From Bacteroides caecigallinarum (GTDB lineage Bacteria; Bacteroidota; Bacteroidia; Bacteroidales; Bacteroidaceae): a stretch of 64,000 nt of DNA. The translations under genes were made by a program, and so were the position numbers. The DNA lies in NCBI RefSeq assembly GCF_021531075.1, contig NZ_JADYTJ010000008.1, positions 29,143 through 93,142 of the forward strand. The letters run 5' to 3'. Under the pieces are notes generated by a model that made no database searches, was not told where the DNA came from, and saw only the letters and a program-made list of their open reading frames with translations. Below, one piece after another: positions 18,609 through 28,227 of the stretch (position 1 is the stretch's first letter; each line of letters opens with the position of its first letter).

Positions 18609-19235
18609 CTAAAGCCGGCAAAAAAAGGACACGAAGAACGGTACCGTAAGGTCTATCAATATTCCGTGGAAAATAGCCACTGGAATCATGTCTTTTCCTG
18701 AATACCTTGTTATTATAGGCAGTACCACATCCATAGAGTTTACTCCGGCGGCTGATATAGGTGCCAGCTTGCCGAAATATTTCACCAGCAGCGGTGTTCC
18801 CAGCAAAGCCATCATTTCGCGGAAGATATTCGACAGAAGTGCTATTGTTCCCAGCTCAGTAGCAAGCTGAATGCCGAGAGATGCCTCCTTGAACTGTGTG
18901 ATAAGTATTGATGACAGCGAGTAATAGGCAAATCCGCTACCTACAGCCAGACAGTCGAAGATGCTCCATTGCGAAAGAAGCAGACTGGCAAATGCCGAAA
19001 ACAGCAATGTGCCGATAATTGTGGCAAGAGGTATGAGCAGATACTTGGGACGTATATCCTTTACTATAGATTTCAGATCCTTGCTCGAACCTATGCTCAG
19101 TCCCACCTGCAGCATAAGTGCATACAGTATATACATTGACAGGTTGCTCTTCTGCAAGTCGAGAGGTATGATGTCCATTACTCCCAATATGCACCCTGCC
19201 ATAAAAAACAGAAGAACTATCAGACTACCCTTCAT
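18609..19235 (-). CDS. LysO family lysine exporter, C-terminal part
   Basis: Membrane protein of 208 residues with about six hydrophobic segments. It corresponds to the C-terminal two thirds of E. coli LysO (YbjE, about 299 residues), including the ELGTIALLSNIFRE and PLLVKYFGKLAPISAAG segments. LysO exports lysine and toxic analogues. It overlaps the N-terminal part by 11 bp and its ATG is preceded by a strong GGAG site, which suggests translational coupling. The two-gene form is common in Bacteroidales, so this is not a fresh break. Confidence 0.85.
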   Translation of the reverse strand: MKGSLIVLLFFMAGCILGVMDIIPLDLQKSNLSMYILYALMLQVGLSIGSSKDLKSIVKDIRPKYLLIPLATIIGTLLFSAFASLLLSQWSIFDCLAVGSGFAYYSLSSILITQFKEASLGIQLATELGTIALLSNIFREMMALLGTPLLVKYFGKLAPISAAGVNSMDVVLPIITRYSGKDMIPVAIFHGILIDLTVPFFVSFFCRL

Positions 19236-19509
19236 GGCTTTCTCCTTTCTTGAAAAACAGTGTCAGTACCAGCCATGCAGCGATTATACTGCCACATGTA
19301 GCCGAGAATGCAATTATGGCTGCCTGCCATCCGAAACTTCCGAGATTTTCGATTATTCTGTCGTTCGAGCCTACGGACAGTCCCATTATGAACAAAAGCA
19401 ATATGATGGTGTATGATATGGTTTTTTCAGTCTTTTTCAGAAAGTCCATGTTTCTGAAGATATAACCCAGGATAATTCCTGTGAACATTGTTCCTATGAT
19501 TGTAAACAT
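19225..19509 (-). CDS. LysO family lysine exporter, N-terminal part
   Basis: Membrane protein of 94 residues with three hydrophobic segments, equal to the N-terminal third of LysO (DUF340). It contains the FIMGLSVGSND segment. Together with the next gene it sums to about 302 residues, the length of one-piece LysO. It is the first gene of the unit and sits behind a leader of roughly 230 nt carrying a 34-codon ORF. Confidence 0.83.
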   Translation of the reverse strand: MFTIIGTMFTGIILGYIFRNMDFLKKTEKTISYTIILLLFIMGLSVGSNDRIIENLGSFGWQAAIIAFSATCGSIIAAWLVLTLFFKKGESHEG

Positions 19510-19612
19510 AACTGTACTTTATTAAGAATGAGAGAATGTGATTACCTTGAGATATATACATGGATATACCTCTGAATTTAAATTGAGAAAAATAGATATG
19601 TACAGGTTATGT

Positions 19613-19717
19613 TTATTGGAATCCGCTGAACCAATGAACGGACGCACTGCGATGTCCGAATGTAAGATATATTCGGAGCGGAGTGTGTGGTTGTATGTAT
19701 GTCAGAAGTTTGTTCAT
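19613..19717 (-). CDS. Possible leader ORF upstream of lysO (34 aa)
   Basis: Minus-strand ATG at 19717 opens a 34-codon frame ending TAA at 19613. It starts MNKLLTYIQ and ends SVHWFSGFQ. It begins about 27 bp downstream of a complete promoter (19744-19775), so it would be the first frame on the lysO mRNA. A hairpin TCCGAAT/ATTCGGA (19655-19677) lies inside it. Translation is not proven. The same DNA could be a dispersed intergenic repeat that happens to be open. Confidence 0.4.
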   Translation of the reverse strand: MNKLLTYIQPHTPLRIYLTFGHRSASVHWFSGFQ

Positions 19718-19743
19718 CGGTCAGTTTGTTTAGTTTTGCGATG

Positions 19744-19775
19744 CAAAGGTATGATGAAATTGCATATTTTCCAAA
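19744..19775 (-). promoter_or_regulatory. Complete Bacteroidetes promoter of the lysO unit
   Basis: Minus-strand TTTG (19772-19775) and TACCTTTG (19744-19751) with a 20-bp spacer, matching the -33/-7 arrangement known for Bacteroides. It gives an unusually long leader before lysO. Confidence 0.75.
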
Positions 19776-19846
19776 TATTTATAAGTTTTTCCTTCGTCGG
19801 GGAAATTATTTCATTCATAATATGGTAGATAATTGAGTGAAAGTAA

Positions 19847-19854
19847 TAACTTTG
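19847..19854 (+). promoter_or_regulatory. -7 promoter element of the ECF-tat operon
   Basis: TAACTTTG, an exact -7 match, 33 bp before the ATG at 19888. Confidence 0.55.
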
Positions 19855-19887
19855 CAACTATTAATAATGTAAACATTTATATTTGAT

Positions 19888-20397
19888 ATGAATACAGCAT
19901 TTAACTTTGTTTCTTTATCCTACAGACAGAGAAGGACATACGTGTTTTCTGTACTCTTCATTCTGGGGAATATTCTTTTGCCTCAGTTATGCCATCTGGT
20001 TCATCTAGGTGGTCCTACAATGTTACCTATTTATTTTTTCACTCTGGTGGGAGCATATAAATATGGTATGAAGTTAGGTTTGCTTGTTGCAATCCTTTCT
20101 CCTCTTGTAAATTCATTTTTCTTTGGAATGCCTGTACCGGCTTTGCTTCCGGCTATAATATGTAAGTCTGTACTGCTTGCGGTGGCAGCAGGATTTCTGG
20201 CAGGTCGTACCGGAAAGCTTTCTATCTTTTCTCTGATAGGTGTCGTGCTGTTTTATCAGATAGTAGGCGGAATGGCAGAATGGGCTATCAGCGGCAGTCT
20301 GGATGCGGCTCTTCAGGATTTCAGAATAGGTGTTCCGGGAATGTTACTTCAGGTTTTCGGAGGATATTGGCTTTTAAAATCGATTTCAAAAATTTAA
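19888..20397 (+). CDS. ECF transporter S component-like membrane protein
   Basis: Hydrophobic protein of 169 residues with about five or six membrane segments and short loops. Its size and layout fit the substrate-binding (S) subunit of an energy-coupling factor vitamin transporter. No ECF ATPase or T subunit is nearby, as is usual when S components share a common energising module. The substrate cannot be read from the sequence. It is first in a rightward run with tatA (15 bp gap) and tatC. Confidence 0.7.
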   Translation: MNTAFNFVSLSYRQRRTYVFSVLFILGNILLPQLCHLVHLGGPTMLPIYFFTLVGAYKYGMKLGLLVAILSPLVNSFFFGMPVPALLPAIICKSVLLAVAAGFLAGRTGKLSIFSLIGVVLFYQIVGGMAEWAISGSLDAALQDFRIGVPGMLLQVFGGYWLLKSISKI

Positions 20398-20412
20398 ATT
20401 CATAAAAGACTT

Positions 20413-20619
20413 ATGACAACATTATTACTATTGGGGATAGGAATGCAGGAAGTCCTGCTTATTGGACTAATTATTTTGCTTTTATTTGGTGGAAAAAAGA
20501 TTCCTGAATTGATGAAGGGATTGGGTAAAGGAGTAAAAAGTTTCAAGGACGGTGTGAAAGGTCTTGAGGACGATATAGAGATGTCAGATAAAGAAAATAA
20601 AGATAAGAAAGCGCAGTAA
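20413..20619 (+). CDS. tatA: Sec-independent translocase protein TatA
   Basis: Protein of 68 residues with one N-terminal membrane helix ([22 protein letters not shown]), the FGGKKIPEL hinge and an amphipathic helix ([13 protein letters not shown]), then an acidic/Lys-rich tail. It forms the pore of the twin-arginine export system. It is followed 2 bp later by tatC. Confidence 0.95.
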   Translation: MTTLLLLGIGMQEVLLIGLIILLLFGGKKIPELMKGLGKGVKSFKDGVKGLEDDIEMSDKENKDKKAQ

Positions 20620-20621
20620 AA

Positions 20622-21422
20622 GTGGAGCAGGACGATAAAGTAATGACATTCTGGGATCACTTGGAAGAGTTACGAGGGGTTCTTTTCCGTATAGTGGGTG
20701 TGATAGCATTATTCACTATTCTTGGATTTTGTTTCAAGGACCAGCTTTTTGCTGTTGTTCTTGCACCAAAGGAATCCGATTTCATTTTTTACCGCTTCCT
20801 GTGCCGTTTGGCCGAATTGCTCGGTATGCCTGGTTTATGCCCTGGTGAATTCTGTTCCACACTTATCAATACCCAGTTGGCAGGTCAGTTCATGATGCAT
20901 GCAATGGTATCGATATATGCAGGTCTGATAGTGGCATCGCCATATGTCATATATAAACTGTTTCATTTTATTTCACCCGCATTATATGAGAACGAACGAA
21001 AATACTCTGTTCGTGTAGTTACAAGCGGGTATCTGCTGTTTATTATAGGTGTCTTGGTAAACTATTTTATCATATTCCCGCTTACATTTCGTTTTTTGGC
21101 ATCGTATCAGGTTAGTCTTGATGTTCAGAACACAATAATGCTTTCGTCGTACATTGATACGCTGATGCTTCTGAGTCTGCTTATGGGAATTGTTTTCGAG
21201 ATTCCTGTAGTTTGTTGGTTCCTTGCCAAGATAGGGGTACTTCATTCTTCGTTCATGCAGAAATATAGAAAGCATGCATACGTAGTTGCACTCATTGTGG
21301 CAGCAGTTATTACCCCTACATCAGATGTATTTACATTATTGCTTGTTTCTGTTCCAATATTTGTATTGTACGAAGCAAGTATTTTTATAGTTAGAAAGGT
21401 TGATAAGAATGTTGATGATTGA
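20622..21422 (+). CDS. tatC: Sec-independent translocase protein TatC
   Basis: Polytopic receptor of the Tat system, 266 residues. The start contains TFWDHLEELR, the N-terminal region that binds twin-arginine signals, and later segments include ALYENERK and PVVCWFLAKIGV. Translation is placed at a GTG codon (20622), 2 bp after tatA, because it gives the usual few residues before the WDHLEELR helix; an ATG at 20643 is the alternative. The first periplasmic loop is enlarged (about residues 45-80, with several Cys). Confidence 0.95.
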   Translation: MEQDDKVMTFWDHLEELRGVLFRIVGVIALFTILGFCFKDQLFAVVLAPKESDFIFYRFLCRLAELLGMPGLCPGEFCSTLINTQLAGQFMMHAMVSIYAGLIVASPYVIYKLFHFISPALYENERKYSVRVVTSGYLLFIIGVLVNYFIIFPLTFRFLASYQVSLDVQNTIMLSSYIDTLMLLSLLMGIVFEIPVVCWFLAKIGVLHSSFMQKYRKHAYVVALIVAAVITPTSDVFTLLLVSVPIFVLYEASIFIVRKVDKNVDD

Positions 21423-23079
21423 TTTAAGAAAAGCTTTGTTAGCCATACTTTGTTGTGTTTCTTCGGTGGTCAATGCCGGGGATACTATAAAGTATTGTGC
21501 GCCATTGGATTTTCCGTTATTACTCAGTGCCAATTTCGGCGAGCTGAGACCAAATCATTTTCATAACGGTCTTGATTTCAAGACAAAAGGAACAGTTGGG
21601 CATCCTGTGCGATGTATTGCCGACGGGTATGTGTCGCGTGTGGCTGTCCAGCATGGTGGGTACGGTCAGGCTATATATATCACTCATCCCGACGGACATA
21701 CTTCGGTCTATGGTCACGTTCTTTCGTTTGCTCCCGAAGTAGAGAAATACGTAAGGGAATATCAGTATGCCAACGAGACTTTCGTCTGCTATCTCTATCC
21801 CGAACCGGGACGTTTCAAGTTTAAGAAGGGCGATATCATAGCATTGAGCGGTAATGAAGGTTCATCTGCCGGTCCTCATCTTCATCTTGAAATCAGAAAA
21901 ACCGGAACAGATGAATATCTTGACCCTATGCCATATTTCAGGAGTAAGATTAAGGATACCAAGGCGCCGAAGGCAAGCTTTATAGGGCTTTATCCCGTAA
22001 AGGGTAAAGGATTGGTGGAAGGCTCAACCAATAAAAAGATTTATCCCGTAGCATCTGTAAAGTCCCCGATTACTGCCTGGGGTCAGATATATGCAGCTAT
22101 AAGTGCCAAGGATTATATGGACGGCACATCCAATTTTTACGGGGTGCATTCCGTAACTCTGTATGTGGATTCTGTAGAAGTGTTCAACAGTAAGACAGAC
22201 AGGGTGCTTCCAGATGAAAACAGAATGATAAATACCTTTACCGATTATGACGAACTTGTGCGTTCGCGCCGATTGATGATGCGTTCGTACAAATCGCCTG
22301 GAAATAAATTGCGTCTGCATCATGTGGGCAAGGATAGGGGTGTTGTGAATATAGACAGCGAAAGAGACTATAAGTTTGTTTATGTCCTTGAAGATAATTT
22401 CGGAAATAAGAGTAAATACCGTTTTACCGTGAGAGGGAAAAAACAGGATATTCCGGAATACTGTATGAAAGGAGAAGAATTGCTTCTGTCATCACGTACA
22501 GCGATAATCCAGCGTCCGGGCATGGAATTCATTATACCCAAAGGAATGCTTTACGATGATACAAAGGTAAGTGTAGGCATAACAGCCGAAGATACAACAG
22601 CCGTTTCGCTTGAATATGATATTGATGCCGGAAATACTCCGCTTCACGGTTATTGCCCTCTGTCGATAGGGGTAAGGAAACTTAATACAGTATCTCCCGA
22701 TAAATACTATATCAGGAAGATTGACGGTAGGAGGACATATTACGTAGGAGGTAAATACGACAATGGCTGGATGAAAGCAAGGGTACGTAGTTTTGGAAAG
22801 TATTCTGTGGCCGTTGATACAGTTCCTCCTTCTGTTATTCCGTTGGACAAGGCTAAGTGGCGTTCCACTTCGAATATCCGTTTCAAGGTGTCCGATAAGG
22901 CTACAGGAATCGCTTCTTATAAAGTATATATAGACGGAAAGTTCGTACTCTTCGGTCTGAAAAAGGGAATTCTTGTCATACAGGATAAAGACAAAGTAAA
23001 GAGAGGGGTTCCTCACAAATTAGAAGTCATAGTGACAGACAACTGCGGAAACGAAACTCGTAAACAATTAAATTTCTAA
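21409..23079 (+). CDS. Secreted M23-family metallopeptidase
   Basis: Protein of about 556 residues with a signal peptide (ALLAILCCVSSVVNAG), then an M23 (LytM) zinc-peptidase domain. The HxxxD site is HFHNGLDF and the HxH site is GPHLHLEIRK. A long C-terminal beta-rich extension of unknown role follows. M23 enzymes cut peptidoglycan cross-bridges. The start at 21409 (ATG) overlaps the end of tatC by 14 bp; an ATG at 21415 is equally possible. Close packing with tatC suggests co-transcription. Confidence 0.9.
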   Translation: MLMIDLRKALLAILCCVSSVVNAGDTIKYCAPLDFPLLLSANFGELRPNHFHNGLDFKTKGTVGHPVRCIADGYVSRVAVQHGGYGQAIYITHPDGHTSVYGHVLSFAPEVEKYVREYQYANETFVCYLYPEPGRFKFKKGDIIALSGNEGSSAGPHLHLEIRKTGTDEYLDPMPYFRSKIKDTKAPKASFIGLYPVKGKGLVEGSTNKKIYPVASVKSPITAWGQIYAAISAKDYMDGTSNFYGVHSVTLYVDSVEVFNSKTDRVLPDENRMINTFTDYDELVRSRRLMMRSYKSPGNKLRLHHVGKDRGVVNIDSERDYKFVYVLEDNFGNKSKYRFTVRGKKQDIPEYCMKGEELLLSSRTAIIQRPGMEFIIPKGMLYDDTKVSVGITAEDTTAVSLEYDIDAGNTPLHGYCPLSIGVRKLNTVSPDKYYIRKIDGRRTYYVGGKYDNGWMKARVRSFGKYSVAVDTVPPSVIPLDKAKWRSTSNIRFKVSDKATGIASYKVYIDGKFVLFGLKKGILVIQDKDKVKRGVPHKLEVIVTDNCGNETRKQLNF

Positions 23080-23103
23080 ATAACAATTCAATAACAAACG
23101 CTT

Positions 23104-24750
23104 ATGATGAACAGAGTGTTAATGGCTGTAGTATTGCTTGCAGCCTTTGTAGTAAACGGTTGGGCTTGTACCAACTTTATTGTCGGCAAGAAAGCGTCTG
23201 CCGATGGTTCTGTAATAGTTTCCTATTCTGCCGACTCTTACGGAATGTTCGGATGGCTGTATCACTATCCTGCTGCTACACATCCGGAAGGTGCCATGCG
23301 TGATATACACGACTGGGATACTGGTAAGTATCTTGGACAGATTGAGGAAGCCAGACAAACATATAATGTAGTGGGTAATATGAACGAATATCAGGTTACT
23401 ATCGGTGAGACTACATTCGGCGGTCGTCCTGAACTGGTTGATACTACAGGTATCATGGACTACGGAAGTTTGATTTATGTAGCCCTCCAGCGTTCGCGTA
23501 CTGCCAAGGAAGCCATTAAGGTTATGACAGATCTTGTAAAGGAATATGGTTATTATAGTAGCGGTGAATCTTTTTCTATTGCCGACCCTAATGAAGCATG
23601 GATTATGGAAATGATTGGTAAGGGACCAGGCATCAAAGGTGCAGTATGGGTAGCAGTCCGTATTCCTGACGATTGTATTGCAGCTCATGCCAACCAAAGT
23701 CGTATTCATAAATTCAATCTTAACGACAAGGATAATTGTCTTTATTCTCCGGATGTAATCTCATTTGCACGCGAGAAAGGTTATTTCAGCGGCAAGAACT
23801 CTGAATTCAGTTTTGCCGATGCATATTGTCCACTTGATTTCGGTGGTCTTCGTTTCTGCGAGGCACGTGTGTGGAGTTTCTACAATATGTTCAGCAAGAC
23901 GACAGGCGATGCTTATCTTCCATACATCCTTGGCGAGAGCAAAGAGCCTATGCCTCTCTATATAAAGGCTGATTCAAAACTTTCTGTACGCGATGTTCAG
24001 AGAGCAATGCGCGACCATTACGAAGGTACACCGCTCGATATTACTAAGGATATGGGTGCAGGTCCTTTCGAAACTCCTTACCGTCTTTCTCCTCTTACAT
24101 TCAAGGTTGACGGAGTGGAATACTTCAACGAACGTCCTATCTCTACACAGCAGAGCGCATTTTCTTTCGTAGCTCAGATGCGTGCCAATTTGCCAGACCC
24201 TGTTGGTGGTGTTTTGTGGTTCGGACTTGATGATGCAAACATGACTGTATTTACTCCGGTCTACTGCTGCACAGACAGAATTCCTGTTCCATACGCTGAA
24301 GGAAACGGCGACTGCATCACATTCTCATGGGATTCTGCTTTTTGGATTTACAATTGGGTGGCAGACATGATCCGTCCTCGCTACAGCCTGATGATAGACG
24401 ATATGCGTGCTGTACAGAAAGAGTTGGAAGATACTTTCGAGTCTGCTCAGTCAGGAATAGAATCCGCTGCACTGAAGTTGTATCAGGAAAATCCGGCAAA
24501 GGCTAAGGATTTCCTTACAAACTATACTGATATGACTGCCCGTACTACTATTGACCGTTGGAAGAAACTTGCCGAGTTCCTTATCGTTCGTTATAACGAC
24601 GGGGCAAGAAAGAAAGTCAAGAACGGAAAGATGGTTGCTCCTGAAACCGGAAATTGTGCTCCATTGGAACGCCCAGGATATCCTGAAGAATTCCTTAAAG
24701 AGTTAGTAAAGGCTACAGGCGACAGATATAAATCAAAAGTTTTGAAATAA
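23104..24750 (+). CDS. C69-family dipeptidase
   Basis: Secreted N-terminal-nucleophile peptidase of 548 residues. A signal peptide (VLMAVVLLAAFVVNGWA) ends just before Cys22 in ACTNFIVGKKASADGS, so cleavage would expose the catalytic cysteine. The rest matches the PepD/C69 dipeptidase fold (EFSFADAYCPLDFGG, PDPVGGVLWFGLDDA). It lies 24 bp after the M23 peptidase and ends at a bidirectional terminator. Confidence 0.93.
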   Translation: MMNRVLMAVVLLAAFVVNGWACTNFIVGKKASADGSVIVSYSADSYGMFGWLYHYPAATHPEGAMRDIHDWDTGKYLGQIEEARQTYNVVGNMNEYQVTIGETTFGGRPELVDTTGIMDYGSLIYVALQRSRTAKEAIKVMTDLVKEYGYYSSGESFSIADPNEAWIMEMIGKGPGIKGAVWVAVRIPDDCIAAHANQSRIHKFNLNDKDNCLYSPDVISFAREKGYFSGKNSEFSFADAYCPLDFGGLRFCEARVWSFYNMFSKTTGDAYLPYILGESKEPMPLYIKADSKLSVRDVQRAMRDHYEGTPLDITKDMGAGPFETPYRLSPLTFKVDGVEYFNERPISTQQSAFSFVAQMRANLPDPVGGVLWFGLDDANMTVFTPVYCCTDRIPVPYAEGNGDCITFSWDSAFWIYNWVADMIRPRYSLMIDDMRAVQKELEDTFESAQSGIESAALKLYQENPAKAKDFLTNYTDMTARTTIDRWKKLAEFLIVRYNDGARKKVKNGKMVAPETGNCAPLERPGYPEEFLKELVKATGDRYKSKVLK

Positions 24751-24779
24751 AAAAAGAGGTCCTCGGACCTCTTTTTTTA
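24751..24779. terminator. Bidirectional terminator between dipeptidase and clpB
   Basis: Perfect stem AGAGGTCC (24755-24762) / GGACCTCT (24765-24772) flanked by A and T tracts, so it works for both convergent genes. Confidence 0.9.
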
Positions 24780-24782
24780 TTA

Positions 24783-27371
24783 TCAGTTGCGGAAACTCAA
24801 TCCGTCTCCACCACGTTCCACTATGATTGGTTTTGTTCTGTCCACTTCCTGTGAAAGAAGTTTCTTTGACAAATCGTTAAGCAGATAGCGCTGTATCGCA
24901 CGCTTTACCGGACGGGCACCGAATTCAGGGTCGTAGCCTGCTGTAGCTATGAAGTCAACAGCCTGGTCAGTCATCTGGAGTTGTACACCGTTCTCTTCAA
25001 GCATCTTTCTTATGCCGTTTATCTGCAGACGTACAATCTGTTCTATTTCATTCTTGTTCAATGGCAAGAACATGATAGTCTCATCTATACGGTTCAGGAA
25101 CTCAGGACGGATGGTCTTTTTCAGCATATTCATCACCTCGTTCTTGGTTTCCTCTACTATCGTGTCATGATTCATCGGAGTGATTTTCTCAAACTGGCTT
25201 TGTATGTATGAGCTTCCCAAGTTTGAAGTCATGATGATGATAGTATTCTTGAAGTTCACCGTACGTCCCTTGTTGTCTGTCAGACGGCCGTCGTCCAATA
25301 CTTGCAACAAGATGTTGAATACGTCCGGATGAGCCTTTTCGATTTCGTCGAACAATACAACAGAGTAAGGTTTACGTCTTACTGCCTCAGTCAGCTGTCC
25401 GCCTTCATCATAACCGACGTATCCCGGAGGCGCTCCTATAAGTCTTGACACTGAGTGTTTCTCCTGATACTCACTCATATCTATACGCGTCATCAGCGAT
25501 TCATCATCGAACAGATATTCTGCCAGTGCCTTTGCTAATTCAGTCTTACCTACACCGGTTGTACCTAGGAAAATGAACGAACCTATCGGACGTTTAGGGT
25601 CCTGCAGTCCTGCGCGGCTACGTCTCACAGCATCGGATACAGCCTGGATAGCCTCGTCTTGACCTATGACACGTTTGTGCAATTCGTCTTCCAGATGAAG
25701 AAGTTTCTCACGTTCGCTTTGCAGCATCTTGCTTACCGGTATGCCTGTCCAGCGTGATACCACGTCTGCTATGTCTTCGGCGGTTACCTCTTCCTTAATC
25801 ATGGCACTGTCGCCCTGCTTGTGTTTCAGGTCTTCCTGAATATTCTTTATTTCAGCTTCCAGAGCCTGCAATTTGCCGTAACGTATTTCAGCCACACGTC
25901 CATAGTCACCCTCACGTTCAGCTTTGTCAGCTTCGAACTTGAGTTGCTCTATTTCCTTCTTGTTCTGTTGAATTTTATTTACAAGTTCCTTCTCACTTTG
26001 CCATTTAGCCTTGTAGGAAGTTTCCTGTTCTTTCAGTTCGGCAATCTCCTTGTTCAGCTGTGCAAGTTTGGCTTCATCCTTCTCACGCTTGATAGCCTCA
26101 CGTTCAATTTCCAACTGTTTCAATCGGCGTTCAATCTCGTCAAGTTCTTCAGGCAATGAGTCACGTTCCATACGCAATTTGGCTGCAGCCTCGTCCATAA
26201 GGTCGATAGCTTTATCCGGCAAGAAACGTTCAGTTATATACCTGTTACTCAATTCAACGGCAGCTATGATAGCCTCGTCTTTGATACGTACCTGATGATG
26301 GTTCTCGTATCTTTCCTTCAGACCACGAAGGATTGATATAGAACTCTGGGTGTCAGGTTCGTCCACCATTACAGTCTGGAAACGACGTTCAAGAGCCTTG
26401 TCTTTTTCGAAATATTTCTGATATTCGTCCAGGGTAGTAGCACCGATACTTCTCAGTTCACCACGAGCCAATGCCGGTTTCAGGATATTTGCGGCGTCCA
26501 TCGCGCCTTCGCCTTTACCTGCGCCAACCAAGGTATGTATCTCATCGATGAACAATATTATGTTACCGTCCGATTTTGTTACCTCGTTGATTACAGATTT
26601 AAGTCTTTCCTCAAATTCACCTTTATATTTTGCACCTGCTACAAGTGCACCCATATCGAGTGAGAACAGCTGTTTGTTCTTCAGGTTTTCAGGCACGTCA
26701 CCACGCAGGATACGCTGTGCCAAGCCTTCCACGATAGCTGTCTTACCTGTACCCGGTTCACCTATCAGGATAGGGTTGTTCTTTGTACGGCGGCTCAAAA
26801 TCTGAAGTACACGTCTGATTTCTTCATCACGACCTATTACCGGGTCCAACTTACCGGTACGTGCAGCCTCAATCAAGTTAATTGCATATTTTGAAAGAGA
26901 TTGATAAGTGTCCTCACTTGATTGTGAAGTTACTTTCTGTCCCTGTCTGAGTTCGCTGATTGCGGCACGCAATTCCTTGTCGGTCATTCCGGCATCCTTC
27001 AGAATAGTTGCCACTGTACTTTTTACATTGAGCAAAGCCAGAATTATAGCTTCAAGTGAAACGAACTCGTCGCCAAGCTCTTTTGAGTACTCAACTGCCT
27101 TTTGCAATACATTGTTAGTATCGCGACTCAGATAAGCCTCACCACCGGAAACTTTAGGCAGAGATGCAATCTGACGGTCAAGAACTGTAGCTACCTGCTG
27201 GCCGTTTATTCCAAGTTTCTGGAATATGAAGTTGGTCACGTTTTCGCCTACCTTCAATACACCTGCAAGTATGTGTTCCGGCTCTATGGCCTGCTGTCCC
27301 CGGCTTTGTGTCAAGTTCACAGCTTCCTGTACGGCCTCTTGCGATTTGATTGTAAAGTTGTTGAAATTCAT
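24783..27371 (-). CDS. clpB: ATP-dependent chaperone ClpB
   Basis: Hexameric disaggregase of 862 residues that works with DnaK. It has an N-domain (residues 1 to about 145), a first AAA+ domain with Walker A GEPGTGKT (near 200), a coiled-coil middle domain (about 400-525, Glu/Lys/Gln-rich), and a second AAA+ domain with GTTGVGKT (near 605) and the SNLGSSYI sensor region. The middle domain separates it from ClpC/ClpA. An inverted repeat lies 47 bp upstream. Confidence 0.98.
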   Translation of the reverse strand: MNFNNFTIKSQEAVQEAVNLTQSRGQQAIEPEHILAGVLKVGENVTNFIFQKLGINGQQVATVLDRQIASLPKVSGGEAYLSRDTNNVLQKAVEYSKELGDEFVSLEAIILALLNVKSTVATILKDAGMTDKELRAAISELRQGQKVTSQSSEDTYQSLSKYAINLIEAARTGKLDPVIGRDEEIRRVLQILSRRTKNNPILIGEPGTGKTAIVEGLAQRILRGDVPENLKNKQLFSLDMGALVAGAKYKGEFEERLKSVINEVTKSDGNIILFIDEIHTLVGAGKGEGAMDAANILKPALARGELRSIGATTLDEYQKYFEKDKALERRFQTVMVDEPDTQSSISILRGLKERYENHHQVRIKDEAIIAAVELSNRYITERFLPDKAIDLMDEAAAKLRMERDSLPEELDEIERRLKQLEIEREAIKREKDEAKLAQLNKEIAELKEQETSYKAKWQSEKELVNKIQQNKKEIEQLKFEADKAEREGDYGRVAEIRYGKLQALEAEIKNIQEDLKHKQGDSAMIKEEVTAEDIADVVSRWTGIPVSKMLQSEREKLLHLEDELHKRVIGQDEAIQAVSDAVRRSRAGLQDPKRPIGSFIFLGTTGVGKTELAKALAEYLFDDESLMTRIDMSEYQEKHSVSRLIGAPPGYVGYDEGGQLTEAVRRKPYSVVLFDEIEKAHPDVFNILLQVLDDGRLTDNKGRTVNFKNTIIIMTSNLGSSYIQSQFEKITPMNHDTIVEETKNEVMNMLKKTIRPEFLNRIDETIMFLPLNKNEIEQIVRLQINGIRKMLEENGVQLQMTDQAVDFIATAGYDPEFGARPVKRAIQRYLLNDLSKKLLSQEVDRTKPIIVERGGDGLSFRN

Positions 27372-27417
27372 ATATATTCTCCTTTCTTTTTTATTCTTAC
27401 TGATGTTTATTTATTTT

Positions 27418-27465
27418 GACATAAGAACAAAAGATTATATTTTTGGGTCCTTATGTTCTTTTGTC
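27418..27465. promoter_or_regulatory. Imperfect 16-bp inverted repeat upstream of clpB
   Basis: Left arm GACATAAGAACAAAAG (27418-27433) and the complement of the right arm, GACAAAAGAACATAAG (27450-27465), agree at 14 of 16 positions with a 16-bp loop. It lies in the clpB leader or promoter region. It could be an operator or an mRNA hairpin. Confidence 0.5.
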
Positions 27466-27628
27466 TTAAACCACGCTTATATCACTCCAAACACCTTGCC
27501 AAACCTGTTTTGTGAATGATTATATGTCTAAATGTCAGATACTTAGCACTTAATACTGCAATTTTGTCCTTTTTCAGGACAGTTTGTCTGTAAAGTTTTT
27601 AGTATCTTTACACGGTAATTGAATTTTT

Positions 27629-28210
27629 ATGGAAAAGAAAATAGAATTTGCACCAAACGTGATGCTTATTGATGCATCATATCTTGATAGAGTGGTCCGC
27701 GATATGGCCAATCATTTTTCACCTATATTAAACAGAGAGTTGCCTAAGGCTGACCTTGCTTTGTTGCTTGAATGTCTTGCGCTTGATGCAGGAGTAGTGT
27801 TGGGCGACAATGCCGTTCAGGTAATTTTCATATACAGTCCGGAAGAGACACGCATATCGTTCTGTACTCCGTCCGATTTGGATAAGGAACTCAATAATGT
27901 AGCATTCAAGAGTCAGCTTGGCGAATTTTCGCTCTATTCTTTCCAGCCTTCTGATATGGCTACATGCGAGGACCTTTTTAACGAGGCTCTTATGCTTGCC
28001 GGTGAATCCAAGGATGTGAAACGTGTTGTTGCTGTTGCCGATGAAGACGCTTATCAGCAGAAAACTCATTCCACACTCAATAAGATCAAAGGTAAAGACA
28101 GCATAACACTCTTCGGAATGAATCCTCCTAAGGATGAGGCTGCATATTCTTTTGAGATGCTGGGTTTTGCAGTCCTTCAGTCTTTGGGAGTTAGAGCTGA
28201 TGAGTTGTAA
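27629..28210 (+). CDS. Conserved hypothetical protein (193 aa)
   Basis: Soluble protein of 193 residues with no signal peptide. It begins MEKKIEFAPNVMLIDASYLD and has a mixed alpha/beta composition. The N-terminal part (VMLIDASYLDRVV...LLECLALDAG) resembles a small nucleotide- or RNA-binding alpha/beta fold, but I recognise no catalytic motif. It reads like a Bacteroidales-specific family. A near-consensus -7 (TATCTTTA) at 27603-27610 precedes it. Function unknown. Confidence 0.7.
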   Translation: MEKKIEFAPNVMLIDASYLDRVVRDMANHFSPILNRELPKADLALLLECLALDAGVVLGDNAVQVIFIYSPEETRISFCTPSDLDKELNNVAFKSQLGEFSLYSFQPSDMATCEDLFNEALMLAGESKDVKRVVAVADEDAYQQKTHSTLNKIKGKDSITLFGMNPPKDEAAYSFEMLGFAVLQSLGVRADEL

Positions 28211-28227
28211 TGTCCATATATTTCTTG

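Noticed and set aside
18609..19509. Frameshifted lysO pseudogene
   Set aside because: The second half has its own ATG and strong ribosome-binding site with an 11-bp overlap, and a split LysO is common in Bacteroidales.
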